A stretch of DNA of 64,000 bases from Chromatiales bacterium (ex Bugula neritina AB1). GTDB taxonomy: Bacteria; Pseudomonadota; Gammaproteobacteria; Granulosicoccales; Granulosicoccaceae. The notes beneath the pieces are model-generated. The model did not search any database. It was given only the letters and a program-made list of their open reading frames with translations, and was not told the origin of the DNA. Shown piece by piece: positions 34,336 to 41,979 of this stretch. The number at the start of each line of letters is the position of its first letter. Position 1 is the stretch's first letter. Position numbers and translations under genes: made by a program. The stretch is from the NCBI GenBank assembly GCA_001730015.1, contig MDLA01000080.1:248001-312000 (forward strand), given 5' to 3'.

Positions 34336-36438
34336 TTATGCAAAATGTGCGCTGTTATAGAAAACGTTATCCTGCATATCGAGAGATGAATTTCTTTCGA
34401 TGATGTCAGCAAGCGTGGTTTGCTGAAGTTGCTGGAGTTCTGCACCCGAGTAGGTGTTTTCATACCAGAATCGATCAGCGTTGCGAATATTTTCGTACTG
34501 ATCTGTATTGATCGATGTGAACAGCTCACCCATCATTGAATCACCATGCTGGTCTTCTGCAAGACCGCCGACCCACAGATCAACCTGATCTACATTGTCG
34601 TATACGGAAGCCAGTTTTTCACCTACACCATCGGCGAAAATCGGGTCGTCAAATGAGGTGATTCTGTGAAGGCCAAGTGCTTCGCGTGTATCATTGTAGC
34701 TTGCGAGCTCATGATCACGACCACGCTGGATGTTAAGCGCTGCGAGATCCTGCCCGCCGGCACCTGGAGGCCCGAACAGCATATTTCGAACTTCATCAAC
34801 TATCTGATGGTCGAGAGCCTGACCCGTAGTGCTGGCCTGTGAAGCTAGAATTCCTTCAATACCGTTCTCTTTGATAATTTCGGGATTCATGAATGCATCT
34901 GCCAGGCTGGTTCCAGCTACTTCGCCGGAAATCATTGAATGGCCGAATCGGTAGGCAGCGGTTGAAAACTCGTTGCTTAGTGTTGCGTCAGCAGTGGGGT
35001 CGTAGCCCGCATACTCTGATATTGCGTCTCTCCCGAGCAATGCAGGAAGATACTCGTTATAGGTAATTGACTGCATTTGTGCGATGTTTTTACTACGAGC
35101 TGCCTCATAGATCTGGCTGTCAGACCATTGTGGATTTGCGTTGCGGTATTCGTCGGCAAGTCGATTGTGCTCGCGTGCGAACAGTGTGTGCATAGAAGTA
35201 AGGCCGGGTTGCTCATTAACACGGTCATCGCCAGCTTTGAAGAATCCTTTTTCGTCAAGAGGTAATAGATTGCCATCACTCATTTTCAATCTGCCGCCAT
35301 CAAATGTTCTGAGATCTGCAGCGGTTTCCGCATCTGATCCGTAAACCTGGGATCCATCTATATAAGCACTGACCAGGTTGGTCTGTTGCTTATTGCCGTT
35401 GGAGTCTACTGTTGCAGTCGATCGGGTAAAGGGTATTTCCTGCGTCCCGGTTGCAAACGGATCAAGCGCCCTGTCACCTGTGGGAACAGAAATCGGTGCT
35501 TTTTCACCTGGCTCCCCTGCCCGTGTGTCGGGCTTGGCAGTGGCTGTTATATCGTGATCGTTAAACTGACCCCATTGCCACAGGATATTACTGGTGCCAT
35601 TCGGGTCGAGCTTGGGATCACCGTTTTCAGCGAAAACAGCATTGCTGATATCCCGAGCGTTGGGTAAAGCTTTACCCGTTTCTGTGTCGGGTGCTCGAGT
35701 TTTATCCTGAGGTACCAGTCTTGTGAATTCGGTGTTTGCGGCACCAGAGTTCTTTTCTAGCAGGTTATTGCCGGTACCGTCGAGAGAACGTACTGTATAG
35801 CCCTGACCACCACCGTTTACAGAGCCGCCGCCCTGACCGCCGCCGTGTACAGAGCCGCCGCCCTGACCGCCGCCGTGTACAGAGCCGCCGCCTTGACCGC
35901 CGCCGTTTACAGAGCCGCCGCCTTGTCCACCACCGTTTACAGAGCCGCCGCCGTGGCCGTTGGTTTGGGTAGGTGAGTAGCCGTTACCGGTATTAGAGGA
36001 GCCTTGTGTCTGAACGGTATGAGTATTGGTGGTCGTAGTCGAGGTATTGCTGTTGACAGAGCCTTGGTTGCTAGTTGTCTTTGTGTTCTGGTTAGAGTTC
36101 GTATAAGACACATTGCCTTGAGCATTGTTTCCACTGTTCAGGTTAGTGAAATTGAACTGGAATGGCATCGTGTTGTTGGAGCTTTGCTGAGTGCTGGTTC
36201 CACCACACTGAGGTTTTGGTTGGTTCCCGCAATTGCCAGGGATAGGGCGACATGTTGGTGTTGTAGTCTGGCAGGTGGGTTGTTGGCGCGGTTTTGCTGA
36301 ACAGTTGCCACGAAAAGCGTTAACGGACGGCTGACAGTTTCGGTTGGCATTGCGCAGGGCTGAAACCAGCGAACTTATGTTGTTGCCACCGTTGCAGCCA
36401 ACCTGAGTAAAATACTCTGGATTTATATTGAAATTCAT
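34336..36438 (-). CDS. Animal-type haem peroxidase with Cys-rich and Gly-repeat N-terminus
   Basis: A 700-residue member of the peroxidase-cyclooxygenase superfamily. The active site is complete: WQWGQFNDHDI (Gln291, Asp294, distal His295), DDRVNEQPGL (Arg406, Glu409), REHNRLADEY, YRFGHSM (proximal His500) and NIQRGRDH. Asp294 and Glu409 correspond to the residues that form haem ester bonds in myeloperoxidase. Residues 1-80 hold seven Cys, 85-160 are Asn/Thr/Ser-rich, and 163-212 are five copies of GGGSV(N/H)GGGQ. There is no Sec signal, so export, if any, uses another route. GGAG precedes the ATG. It is divergent from the CPPKG protein gene. Roles known for the family are halide or phenol oxidation and protein crosslinking; here a matrix-crosslinking role is inferred. 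Confidence 0.9.
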   Translation of the reverse strand: MNFNINPEYFTQVGCNGGNNISSLVSALRNANRNCQPSVNAFRGNCSAKPRQQPTCQTTTPTCRPIPGNCGNQPKPQCGGTSTQQSSNNTMPFQFNFTNLNSGNNAQGNVSYTNSNQNTKTTSNQGSVNSNTSTTTTNTHTVQTQGSSNTGNGYSPTQTNGHGGGSVNGGGQGGGSVNGGGQGGGSVHGGGQGGGSVHGGGQGGGSVNGGGQGYTVRSLDGTGNNLLEKNSGAANTEFTRLVPQDKTRAPDTETGKALPNARDISNAVFAENGDPKLDPNGTSNILWQWGQFNDHDITATAKPDTRAGEPGEKAPISVPTGDRALDPFATGTQEIPFTRSTATVDSNGNKQQTNLVSAYIDGSQVYGSDAETAADLRTFDGGRLKMSDGNLLPLDEKGFFKAGDDRVNEQPGLTSMHTLFAREHNRLADEYRNANPQWSDSQIYEAARSKNIAQMQSITYNEYLPALLGRDAISEYAGYDPTADATLSNEFSTAAYRFGHSMISGEVAGTSLADAFMNPEIIKENGIEGILASQASTTGQALDHQIVDEVRNMLFGPPGAGGQDLAALNIQRGRDHELASYNDTREALGLHRITSFDDPIFADGVGEKLASVYDNVDQVDLWVGGLAEDQHGDSMMGELFTSINTDQYENIRNADRFWYENTYSGAELQQLQQTTLADIIERNSSLDMQDNVFYNSAHFA
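35803..35952 (-). repeat. Five 30-bp repeats encoding GGGSV(N/H)GGGQ
   Basis: The repeats are in frame in the peroxidase gene, between the polar N-terminal region and the catalytic domain. Copies differ mainly at the Asn/His codon. They form a flexible Gly linker and are prone to slippage. Confidence 0.9.
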
Positions 36439-37023
36439 TTTTGCTCCGTGGGCATTTGGAGCAGAATGCGGATTTTACGGCTTATTATCTATTGCGTAAT
36501 CGCGAATTCGTTTCCGATGCCCGAGTGTTGTTAGTAAAAAATGTAGTGTTGGTGATGTCTCTTTATTAAGTGTGTCTGAGCATTTGCCGGACCGGTAGTA
36601 AACTTAACAGCTGTACTAAACGATTAATTATAGGTAATGGTTTTTCCAGTTCGTTACAGCTTGTACTACTGTCGCTGGAAGAACTGTATGGTAACAGGTT
36701 GAGGTGTGAGCTACTTTGAAGCACTGCTCAGAAGATAGTGAATTTCTAGCATACGGTTTTTTGGGCATTCGCGCCATTTATAAGTTTAAGTTGTAGCTTT
36801 AGCATGGGTGAAGATTAATTTAAAATCGAATCGTGTTTTGTTGGCAGACTCATTATTCTTGGATTGTTGTCTGCTCACCTGTCATCGTATATTTCTAATG
36901 AGCGCTTTGGAGTAGTGGTGTGAGTGACCACGATAATTGAGGTTAAGTTATTCACTTTAAATGATGGTGTACCAAGGTTTGTAGGATCCTGCCTTAAATC
37001 CTCATAGTGATTATTGTAACGAT

Positions 37024-37087
37024 GGCCATGAAGGCATCAAGGAGCTTTCCTCGCAGGCTCGGAATTCCTCCTTGCCCCTTCATAGCC
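37024..37087 (+). repeat. Imperfect inverted repeat with ~20-bp arms
   Basis: The left arm 37024-37044 (GGCCATGAAGG...CAAGGAG) pairs with the right arm 37068-37087 (CTCCTTG...CCTTCATAGCC) with a small internal bulge. The 23-bp loop is GC-mixed. There is no T-tract. It may be a regulatory RNA stem or a remnant of a small inverted-repeat element. Confidence 0.45.
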
Positions 37088-37474
37088 ACCTCGTTTTTGG
37101 TTCTCTATGACGACCGAAGACACAATTTTGAATTCAATGGCGCGGTGCCAATTTTCCGCTTGAATTTCAAGTGAGAAGTATTTGAGGGTTTAAAAAATTC
37201 CTTAAAAATCAAATCTCGCTTTTTCACATTAATCAACGGTTACAAAGCAACTGCCACTTCATAAATTGAAAATAGCTCTTTGTCAACGACTTAAATCAAG
37301 CGCCTTCAATAAAATGGATCAGAAGCGATCTGTAGGCCCCTCAATTATTTTACTCGTGCTCAATGGGCTTGTGCGGTATGTAGCGTCACGCAATCAACCG
37401 GGTATTTAAAAAACGCTCTAATTTTGTGCGCCAGCTTGCACTAGTTTTCAAGAGAATAGTGCACAATCCCGGCA

Positions 37475-37556
37475 CGGATGTAATTCCGATCAGACCAGTA
37501 TCAGGTCGGGCAAAGGCACTCGTTAGAGCTACCGCAACAGATTAAATAAGTCGCGG
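37475..37556 (+). ncRNA. Candidate structured leader upstream of the CPPKG gene
   Basis: Successive short stems can be drawn: CGGA/TCCG (37475-37488), GACC/GGTC (37493-37507), CTC/GAG (37519-37528) and CCGC/GCGG (37532-37556), separated by short unpaired stretches including GGGCAAAGGC. The GC-richer block contrasts with the AT-rich surroundings and ends 64 bp before the start codon. It does not match a riboswitch class I can name. Covariation would be needed to call it an RNA. Confidence 0.3.
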
Positions 37557-37620
37557 CTCATCCTTGGTCTCCCTGTATCTGGAAACATTTTGACAATGTC
37601 TTAACTGACAGGGGTAAGGT

Positions 37621-38580
37621 ATGGGTAAATTTAGTACGCCGTTTGCAATTTTTGAGACAGCCGTTCACCGTAGTGGTGCCAGTACTGGCACAACTGCAAA
37701 ATCGACGAAAACAGAGAGTTCGAGCGCTTCAAAATCTGGTTTTAAAACCAGTGGGAACCGAAACAAGGGTTGCCCACCAAAGGCTAGTCCTCCTAAAGGG
37801 TGTCCTCCAAAGGGCTGCCCGCCAAAGGGATGTCCTCCTAAAGGTTGCCCACCAAAGGGATGTCCTCCTAAAGGTTGCCCGCCAAAGGGATGTCCTCCTA
37901 AAGGTTGCCCGCCAAAGGGATGTCCTCCTAAAGGTTGCCCACCCCAAGGTAATGGTGTCGGATTTGGGTTCGGAACTAGTTTCGGTGGCGGTAGATCAGG
38001 CTGTGGCAATGGCGGCGGTTTATCTGGTGTTGGCCAGCTGATTCAGCAGTTGCTTGGTAGTCTGGGTGGTACCGGTGGAGCTGGTGGAACTGGCGGTTCA
38101 GGTGGTTGTGGTTCTTCGAGTGGTGGTGGAAGCAGTAACAGCGATATTACACAGTTACTACAATTGTTGATCAGCATACTGCAGAGTATGAGTAATACGA
38201 ATGGATCAAACTCCGGATCTGGATCGAACTCAAGCAATGGATCAGGATCTAACTTTGGGTCAGGTTCTAGCAATGGATCATGTTCAAACTTTGGCTCTGG
38301 TTCTAACTTTGGATCAGGTTCAAGCTTCGGTTCTGGTTTTGGATCAGGTTCAAGTATTGGTACAGGAACCGGATTTGGAAATAACTCCAGCATTGGTGCG
38401 GGATTCGGATTTGCAACTGGTTCTGGATTTGGTGTCGGTTTCGGATTTGGTACCGGCAGTGGATTTAATTCGGGATCAGTAGGACATGGCAATGGGTACA
38501 GCAGCACTGGCAATGGTGGTGGAAGTTCCAGTGGTGGTGGTAATCAAAGTGTTAACCGCACTTGTGGTGGAGGCCACTAG
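37621..38580 (+). CDS. CPPKG-pentapeptide and Gly/Ser/Phe-rich low-complexity protein
   Basis: A 319-residue protein with no signal peptide and no recognisable domain. Residues 1-50 are Ser/Thr/Lys-rich. Residues 51-110 are twelve pentads of the form CPPKG (nine exact, plus CPPKA, SPPKG and CPPQG). Then comes a Gly-rich segment, a short hydrophobic helix-like stretch near 170-190 (ITQLLQLLISILQSM), and a long GSGSNFGSGS / GFGFGTGSGF tail. Thirteen or more Cys could crosslink; Pro-Pro-Lys pentads favour an extended helix; FG/GSF repeats resemble silk- or glue-like chains. An intrinsic terminator follows, so it is monocistronic. A structural or adhesive role is inferred, perhaps with the divergent peroxidase. 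Metal binding is an alternative. Confidence 0.75.
   Translation: MGKFSTPFAIFETAVHRSGASTGTTAKSTKTESSSASKSGFKTSGNRNKGCPPKASPPKGCPPKGCPPKGCPPKGCPPKGCPPKGCPPKGCPPKGCPPKGCPPKGCPPQGNGVGFGFGTSFGGGRSGCGNGGGLSGVGQLIQQLLGSLGGTGGAGGTGGSGGCGSSSGGGSSNSDITQLLQLLISILQSMSNTNGSNSGSGSNSSNGSGSNFGSGSSNGSCSNFGSGSNFGSGSSFGSGFGSGSSIGTGTGFGNNSSIGAGFGFATGSGFGVGFGFGTGSGFNSGSVGHGNGYSSTGNGGGSSSGGGNQSVNRTCGGGH
37771..37950 (+). repeat. 15-bp coding repeats (twelve CPPKG-type pentads)
   Basis: From 37801 the repeats alternate between TGTCCTCCTAAAGGT and TGCCCGCCAAAGGGA-like versions, giving a higher-order 30-bp period. The near-identity of the 30-bp units shows expansion by unequal recombination or slippage. They are fully in frame, so copy number can vary without breaking the gene. 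Confidence 0.9.
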
Positions 38581-38614
38581 AGGCTAAAGCCCCGTAGTAT
38601 AGTTAGTTCCGATA

Positions 38615-38644
38615 GCAGGGGGGGTGTTACCCCCTGCTTTTTTT
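38615..38644 (+). terminator. Intrinsic terminator after the CPPKG gene
   Basis: GCAGGGGG (38615-38622) pairs with CCCCCTGC (38630-38637) and is followed by seven T. It is a textbook rho-independent terminator, 34 bp after the stop codon. Confidence 0.93.
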
Positions 38645-38757
38645 GCCTCCATCTATTTCAGTGTTCGAAATCATCAATAATCCAGATGCGTTTTCAGAGA
38701 TGTATTCTTTTGCAAGAGGAGAAACTGATCGTTATCAAGATGCCTGGTTTATTTCGG

Positions 38758-39624
38758 TTACGAGACGGCCTGTAGTTTCGCACATCGCCTTGCTGCCAGT
38801 AGAGCGAGGAAAAAGTTCTTGATGGGTGTTAAGCGTGTTTCTTCTTTGAGCACCGTGCCACCGTCCTGCAATATTGTACTTAATAATTTGTGTTGCAGGT
38901 GCGTATAGATATAAATCGGTTTGGCGGCCGGTGAAGAGCCCGGTAGTTGCTGAAGGTGTTGCGTAAACTTTATATCAAGTTCTTGCAAGAGCTTCAGTAC
39001 GTAATTGCGTACCGTATCAGAATGGCTGGAATTTGCTGAAAACATATCAGGCTTGATATCGTTAGCCTCCAATTCACTCAGTGGAAAACAGAGTAAGCCG
39101 TTGCTCATGTGCTGGCGTAAATAGCGAAGGCAACGAAATTTCGACAGTGAAATGCCGGTTTCTTCTAATATCTGACAGGAATTGGTATCGCTAGTGAGGG
39201 AGGCCTTATTTCTATAGAATTCGTGTAACGCGATGCAAACCTGCCCACCGGTCCGGGAGTGGAACAGGGCATTAGCGCTTTCGCTCGATGGGCTGCCGTA
39301 ATCCAGCAATGCCCCGTATCCATCAAGTACCATTTTCATTGCTTCCAGCATGGGCGGGTTGCTGCTAAATTCAACCTGCAATGCCAGGGTTACCGGATGT
39401 CGGTAGGTATCGCGATTTAATTCTTCGCGCCACCAGGCAAGTTTTTTTTGTGCGGCTGTCAATTCCCGACTGTTAAAACACAGCTTGCTCCAGATAGATA
39501 CTAAAGTGGCTATCGCGCGCAATTGATGTTGAGACTCTGCGTCAGCGTGAAGTAGTGAATAGTATCTTCCACTGCCGGGAGGGATTGCATTTTGAGTCCA
39601 TTCGTCAATAGCGCGATCTGTCAT
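38758..39624 (-). CDS. Degenerate squalene/phytoene-synthase-like protein (NDUFAF6-like)
   Basis: A 288-residue helical protein. The opening PPGSGRYYSLLHA, the KLAWWREELNR block and GISLSKFRCLRYLRQHMSNGLLCFP match the squalene/phytoene synthase fold as found in NDUFAF6-like relatives. The two Asp-rich motifs needed to bind prenyl diphosphate are missing: LVSIWSKLCFNSRE stands where the first DxxxD should be. It is therefore unlikely to make terpenoids. The start overlaps the stop of the gene upstream by ATGA, so the two are translationally coupled. NDUFAF6 helps assemble respiratory complex I in mitochondria; a similar scaffold role here is only a suggestion. Confidence 0.7.
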   Translation of the reverse strand: MTDRAIDEWTQNAIPPGSGRYYSLLHADAESQHQLRAIATLVSIWSKLCFNSRELTAAQKKLAWWREELNRDTYRHPVTLALQVEFSSNPPMLEAMKMVLDGYGALLDYGSPSSESANALFHSRTGGQVCIALHEFYRNKASLTSDTNSCQILEETGISLSKFRCLRYLRQHMSNGLLCFPLSELEANDIKPDMFSANSSHSDTVRNYVLKLLQELDIKFTQHLQQLPGSSPAAKPIYIYTHLQHKLLSTILQDGGTVLKEETRLTPIKNFFLALLAARRCAKLQAVS

Positions 39625-40325
39625 TGGCCGGTTTCAGCCTCCTCTGGAATTTGGTTAATAGCCAATTGGCGGTTTAGTATTCTCTGTTTGCTTCCTATCT
39701 GGATGTCCGGATAAGCCGCGCTCAGCCGTTGCTCGATTGCTGCAAATTTCTCGGCTATTGACCATTTTTGCCCGTCTTCCAGTATTTCCAGAGCGACTGT
39801 AAAGGCTTCGTCTGTCTCTGACAATAGCGCAGCTGGAATCTCTGCTGCAGGGATCAGTGAGTCAGCGCGAAGCAAGTCGCAAACAATCGGGTAATTCAGG
39901 CGGGTTAAATGTCGCATTCGCAGAGATTCCTGTTTGATCAGTTTCAATCTGCTGTCCTCATCGTCTTCCTGGTGTGCCCGCCGTACCGCTGTTGTTATAA
40001 GGTCATTTAGTAGAGAAAGGGCGTCTTTTTGCTCACTCAGATCTGCGCCCAGACCGCAGGCGGTATCGAAGCAGCGATCCAGATCATTTTTTACAGTCAT
40101 AATGTGCCTGGCGGAGCTGTCGTCTGCCAGTTCGGAGCATTGCATCGCAAGCTCGGCTAAATGCTGGTTAAATTGAGCAAGCTCTAGCTGGTCCCTTTGC
40201 TGAGCGATGAGTAAATCTTCTTTGCTCGGTGTGTGTGCCTGATTGAAAAAATACGGATATCTGACTTTGCGCACAATATGCCGTTCCCACGCACCAGGAC
40301 ACTCTGAAAAAGCTGGCCGATCCAT
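39621..40325 (-). CDS. Hypothetical protein coupled to the synthase-like gene
   Basis: A 234-residue soluble, largely helical protein with no signal peptide. I do not recognise a family. The N-terminus has a short WERHIVRKVRYPYFFNQ block, then long amphipathic helices (LIAQQRDQLELAQFNQHLAELAMQ) and a Glu/Asp/Arg-rich middle (HQEDDEDSRLKLIKQE). GGAGAG precedes the ATG at good spacing. The stop overlaps the next start (ATGA), which suggests that the two products are needed in equal amounts and may interact. No further function can be read from the sequence. Confidence 0.7.
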   Translation of the reverse strand: MDRPAFSECPGAWERHIVRKVRYPYFFNQAHTPSKEDLLIAQQRDQLELAQFNQHLAELAMQCSELADDSSARHIMTVKNDLDRCFDTACGLGADLSEQKDALSLLNDLITTAVRRAHQEDDEDSRLKLIKQESLRMRHLTRLNYPIVCDLLRADSLIPAAEIPAALLSETDEAFTVALEILEDGQKWSIAEKFAAIEQRLSAAYPDIQIGSKQRILNRQLAINQIPEEAETGQ

Positions 40326-40496
40326 AATACCGCTCTCCGGGTAAGGTTAATAACTACCCAAGTATAGATCGGCAAAGACAAAGCGCCGGAATTCGCAAAG
40401 CCCGTCAGTAAACTGGCCTGGCTTAGGCTGCTGTCGCGCACTTTGATATGATTTATTAACGGAAATGTTAGATTTTTGACTTTGAAAGTTGAATGG

Positions 40497-41180
40497 CTAA
40501 TTAATCGAGGGATTTATATGATCAAGAATCATGAGTGGCTGCTGGAGAATTGCCTCAGCGTTCCAGGAGACGGGGTCGTCATGAAGGCCGAGATACCCCC
40601 AGCCAGCGATAAGTGTGGTCATGTTCACCGCCCGCCCGGCATCAATGTCACGTTTCGCATCGCCGATATACAGGCACTTGTCCGGCGCGACTGTCGCCAG
40701 TTCACACGCGAGTAGCATCGGTGCCGGATGCGGTTTCGCGTGGCTTGTGGTATCCGCACTGACAACACTGCAGCAGCGCTGGAAAAGATTCATTCGTGTC
40801 AGTAGTTTATGGGTTAAATATTCCGGTTTATTGGTGATGATTCCCCAGGGAATGGCGTTAGCTTCCAGCTGGGTTAGAACGGTCTCGATGTCCGGGAACA
40901 GATGGCTATCACGCGATATGTCGGTTTCATAGGCATCGAGAAACTCCATTCTTAATTCAGTAAACGCCTCCTTGCCTTGCAATTCCGGAAAACCCAGTCG
41001 CAACAGGGCGATGCTGCCGTGAGATACCTGCGGCCGATAGGTTTCCTCGCTAACCGGCTCCCGGCCGTGATTTTCAAGTACACGGTTAAGTGCATTTCCC
41101 ATGTCGGGCGCGGTATCGATGAGCGTTCCATCGAGGTCGAAAAAAACAGCTTCGGTTTCCTTGCTTGCTTTGCTGGTCAA
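40497..41180 (-). CDS. gph: Phosphoglycolate phosphatase (HAD family)
   Basis: A 227-residue HAD hydrolase that removes phosphate from 2-phosphoglycolate, a product of DNA 3'-end repair. Motif I is FFDLDGTLIDT, motif II is ITNKPEYL, the Lys of motif III is in SHAKPHPAPM, and motif IV is YIGDAKRDIDAGRAVNM. The cap region (NHGREPVSEETYRPQVSHGS) and length fit Gph. It starts 4 bp after the ubiG stop, giving the conserved order mtaD-ubiG-gph of many Gammaproteobacteria. Other HAD phosphatases with related substrates cannot be excluded, but the context supports Gph. Confidence 0.93.
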   Translation of the reverse strand: MTSKASKETEAVFFDLDGTLIDTAPDMGNALNRVLENHGREPVSEETYRPQVSHGSIALLRLGFPELQGKEAFTELRMEFLDAYETDISRDSHLFPDIETVLTQLEANAIPWGIITNKPEYLTHKLLTRMNLFQRCCSVVSADTTSHAKPHPAPMLLACELATVAPDKCLYIGDAKRDIDAGRAVNMTTLIAGWGYLGLHDDPVSWNAEAILQQPLMILDHINPSIN

Positions 41181-41184
41181 GATT

Positions 41185-41937
41185 TCATTTCTTTGTCGGG
41201 CTGGACTGAGCGGCCGATTCAGCCTTGATGGTATGCATCAGATAGTTGACGCTGATATCGGATCCGGTGCTGTACTGTTTAGAAAATGGGTTGTATGTCA
41301 TGCCGGTTATATTCAGCACTTGAAGATCGGCCGCGCGTGTCATTTGTGCAAGCTGAGAAGGCTTGATAAATCGTTGCCAGTCGTGTGTTCCGCGCGGTAG
41401 CAGATTGAGAATATATTCAGCACCCACTATGGCAAACAGCCACGATTTACCATTGCGGTTGAGTGTCGAGAAAAAAGCAGATCCCCCGGGCTTGAGCAAC
41501 CTGGAGCACGCATTAACAATGCTCGCAGGCTCGGGTACGTGTTCCAGCATTTCCATACAGGTTACTACATCGAAGGTGGCGCTGTGATCGTAAGCGTAGT
41601 CCTCTGTAGCAATGCACTCATAATTTATAGAAAGCTGCTCTTCAGCTGCGTGTAGCTTCGCAACGTCCAGCGCGGCTTCGGATAGATCGATGCCGGTTAC
41701 CGTGGCACCTGCCCTCGCCAGTGATTCCGTTAGTATGCCGCCACCGCAACCGATGTCTGCCACCGTCAGGCCGTCGAGCGGTGTGCGGTCGTTTATATAG
41801 GCAAACCGCAGCGGGTTGATTTCGTGCAGCGGCTTAAATTCACTTTCGGTATCCCACCAGCGGCTGGCGAGCTCACTGAATTTGTCTATCTCCAGCGGGT
41901 CGATGGTATTTTCGACCGGGCTTTTCTCGTGTTTCAT
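41185..41937 (-). CDS. ubiG: Ubiquinone biosynthesis O-methyltransferase UbiG
   Basis: A 250-residue SAM-dependent methyltransferase acting twice in ubiquinone synthesis, on the C5 hydroxyl of the early ring and in the last step. Diagnostic segments are KFSELASRWWDTESEFKPLHEINPLR at the N-terminus, the SAM-binding ADIGCGGGILTESLARAGA, CMEMLEHVPEP, and FSTLNRNGKSWLFAIVGAEY, TYNPFSKQY at the C-terminus. It lies between mtaD and gph on the same strand, 42 bp after mtaD. Cytoplasmic, peripheral to the membrane-associated Ubi complex. Confidence 0.97.
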   Translation of the reverse strand: MKHEKSPVENTIDPLEIDKFSELASRWWDTESEFKPLHEINPLRFAYINDRTPLDGLTVADIGCGGGILTESLARAGATVTGIDLSEAALDVAKLHAAEEQLSINYECIATEDYAYDHSATFDVVTCMEMLEHVPEPASIVNACSRLLKPGGSAFFSTLNRNGKSWLFAIVGAEYILNLLPRGTHDWQRFIKPSQLAQMTRAADLQVLNITGMTYNPFSKQYSTGSDISVNYLMHTIKAESAAQSSPTKK

Positions 41938-41979
41938 GGGGATTCTCGGTTAGGTGCGCTTTCGATCAACAGTAGTCGG

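Larger units (their letters stand above)
36439..37620. other. About 1.2-kb non-coding region between divergent peroxidase and CPPKG genes
   Basis: This is the longest non-coding stretch of the window and is more AT-rich than its surroundings. No open frame of useful length is visible. It contains an imperfect inverted repeat at 37024-37087 and a cluster of small stems at 37475-37556, listed separately. It must also hold the promoters of both flanking genes; I could not identify convincing -35/-10 pairs. Confidence 0.6.

Noticed and set aside
35736-35972. Arg-rich open frame opposite the peroxidase Gly-repeat region
   Set aside because: It is the complement of the GGGSV repeats; it has no ribosome-binding site and its composition follows from the repeat.
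37471-37560. c-di-GMP-I riboswitch
   Set aside because: Only a GGGCAAAGG-like stretch recalls it; the GCAAAGCC core, the tetraloop receptor and the enclosing P1 stem could not be found. It is kept only as an unassigned structured leader.
37771-37950. Regular 15/30-bp repeats that look array-like (CRISPR or satellite)
   Set aside because: They have no unique spacers and stay in frame as CPPKG codons in a gene with its own ribosome-binding site and terminator.
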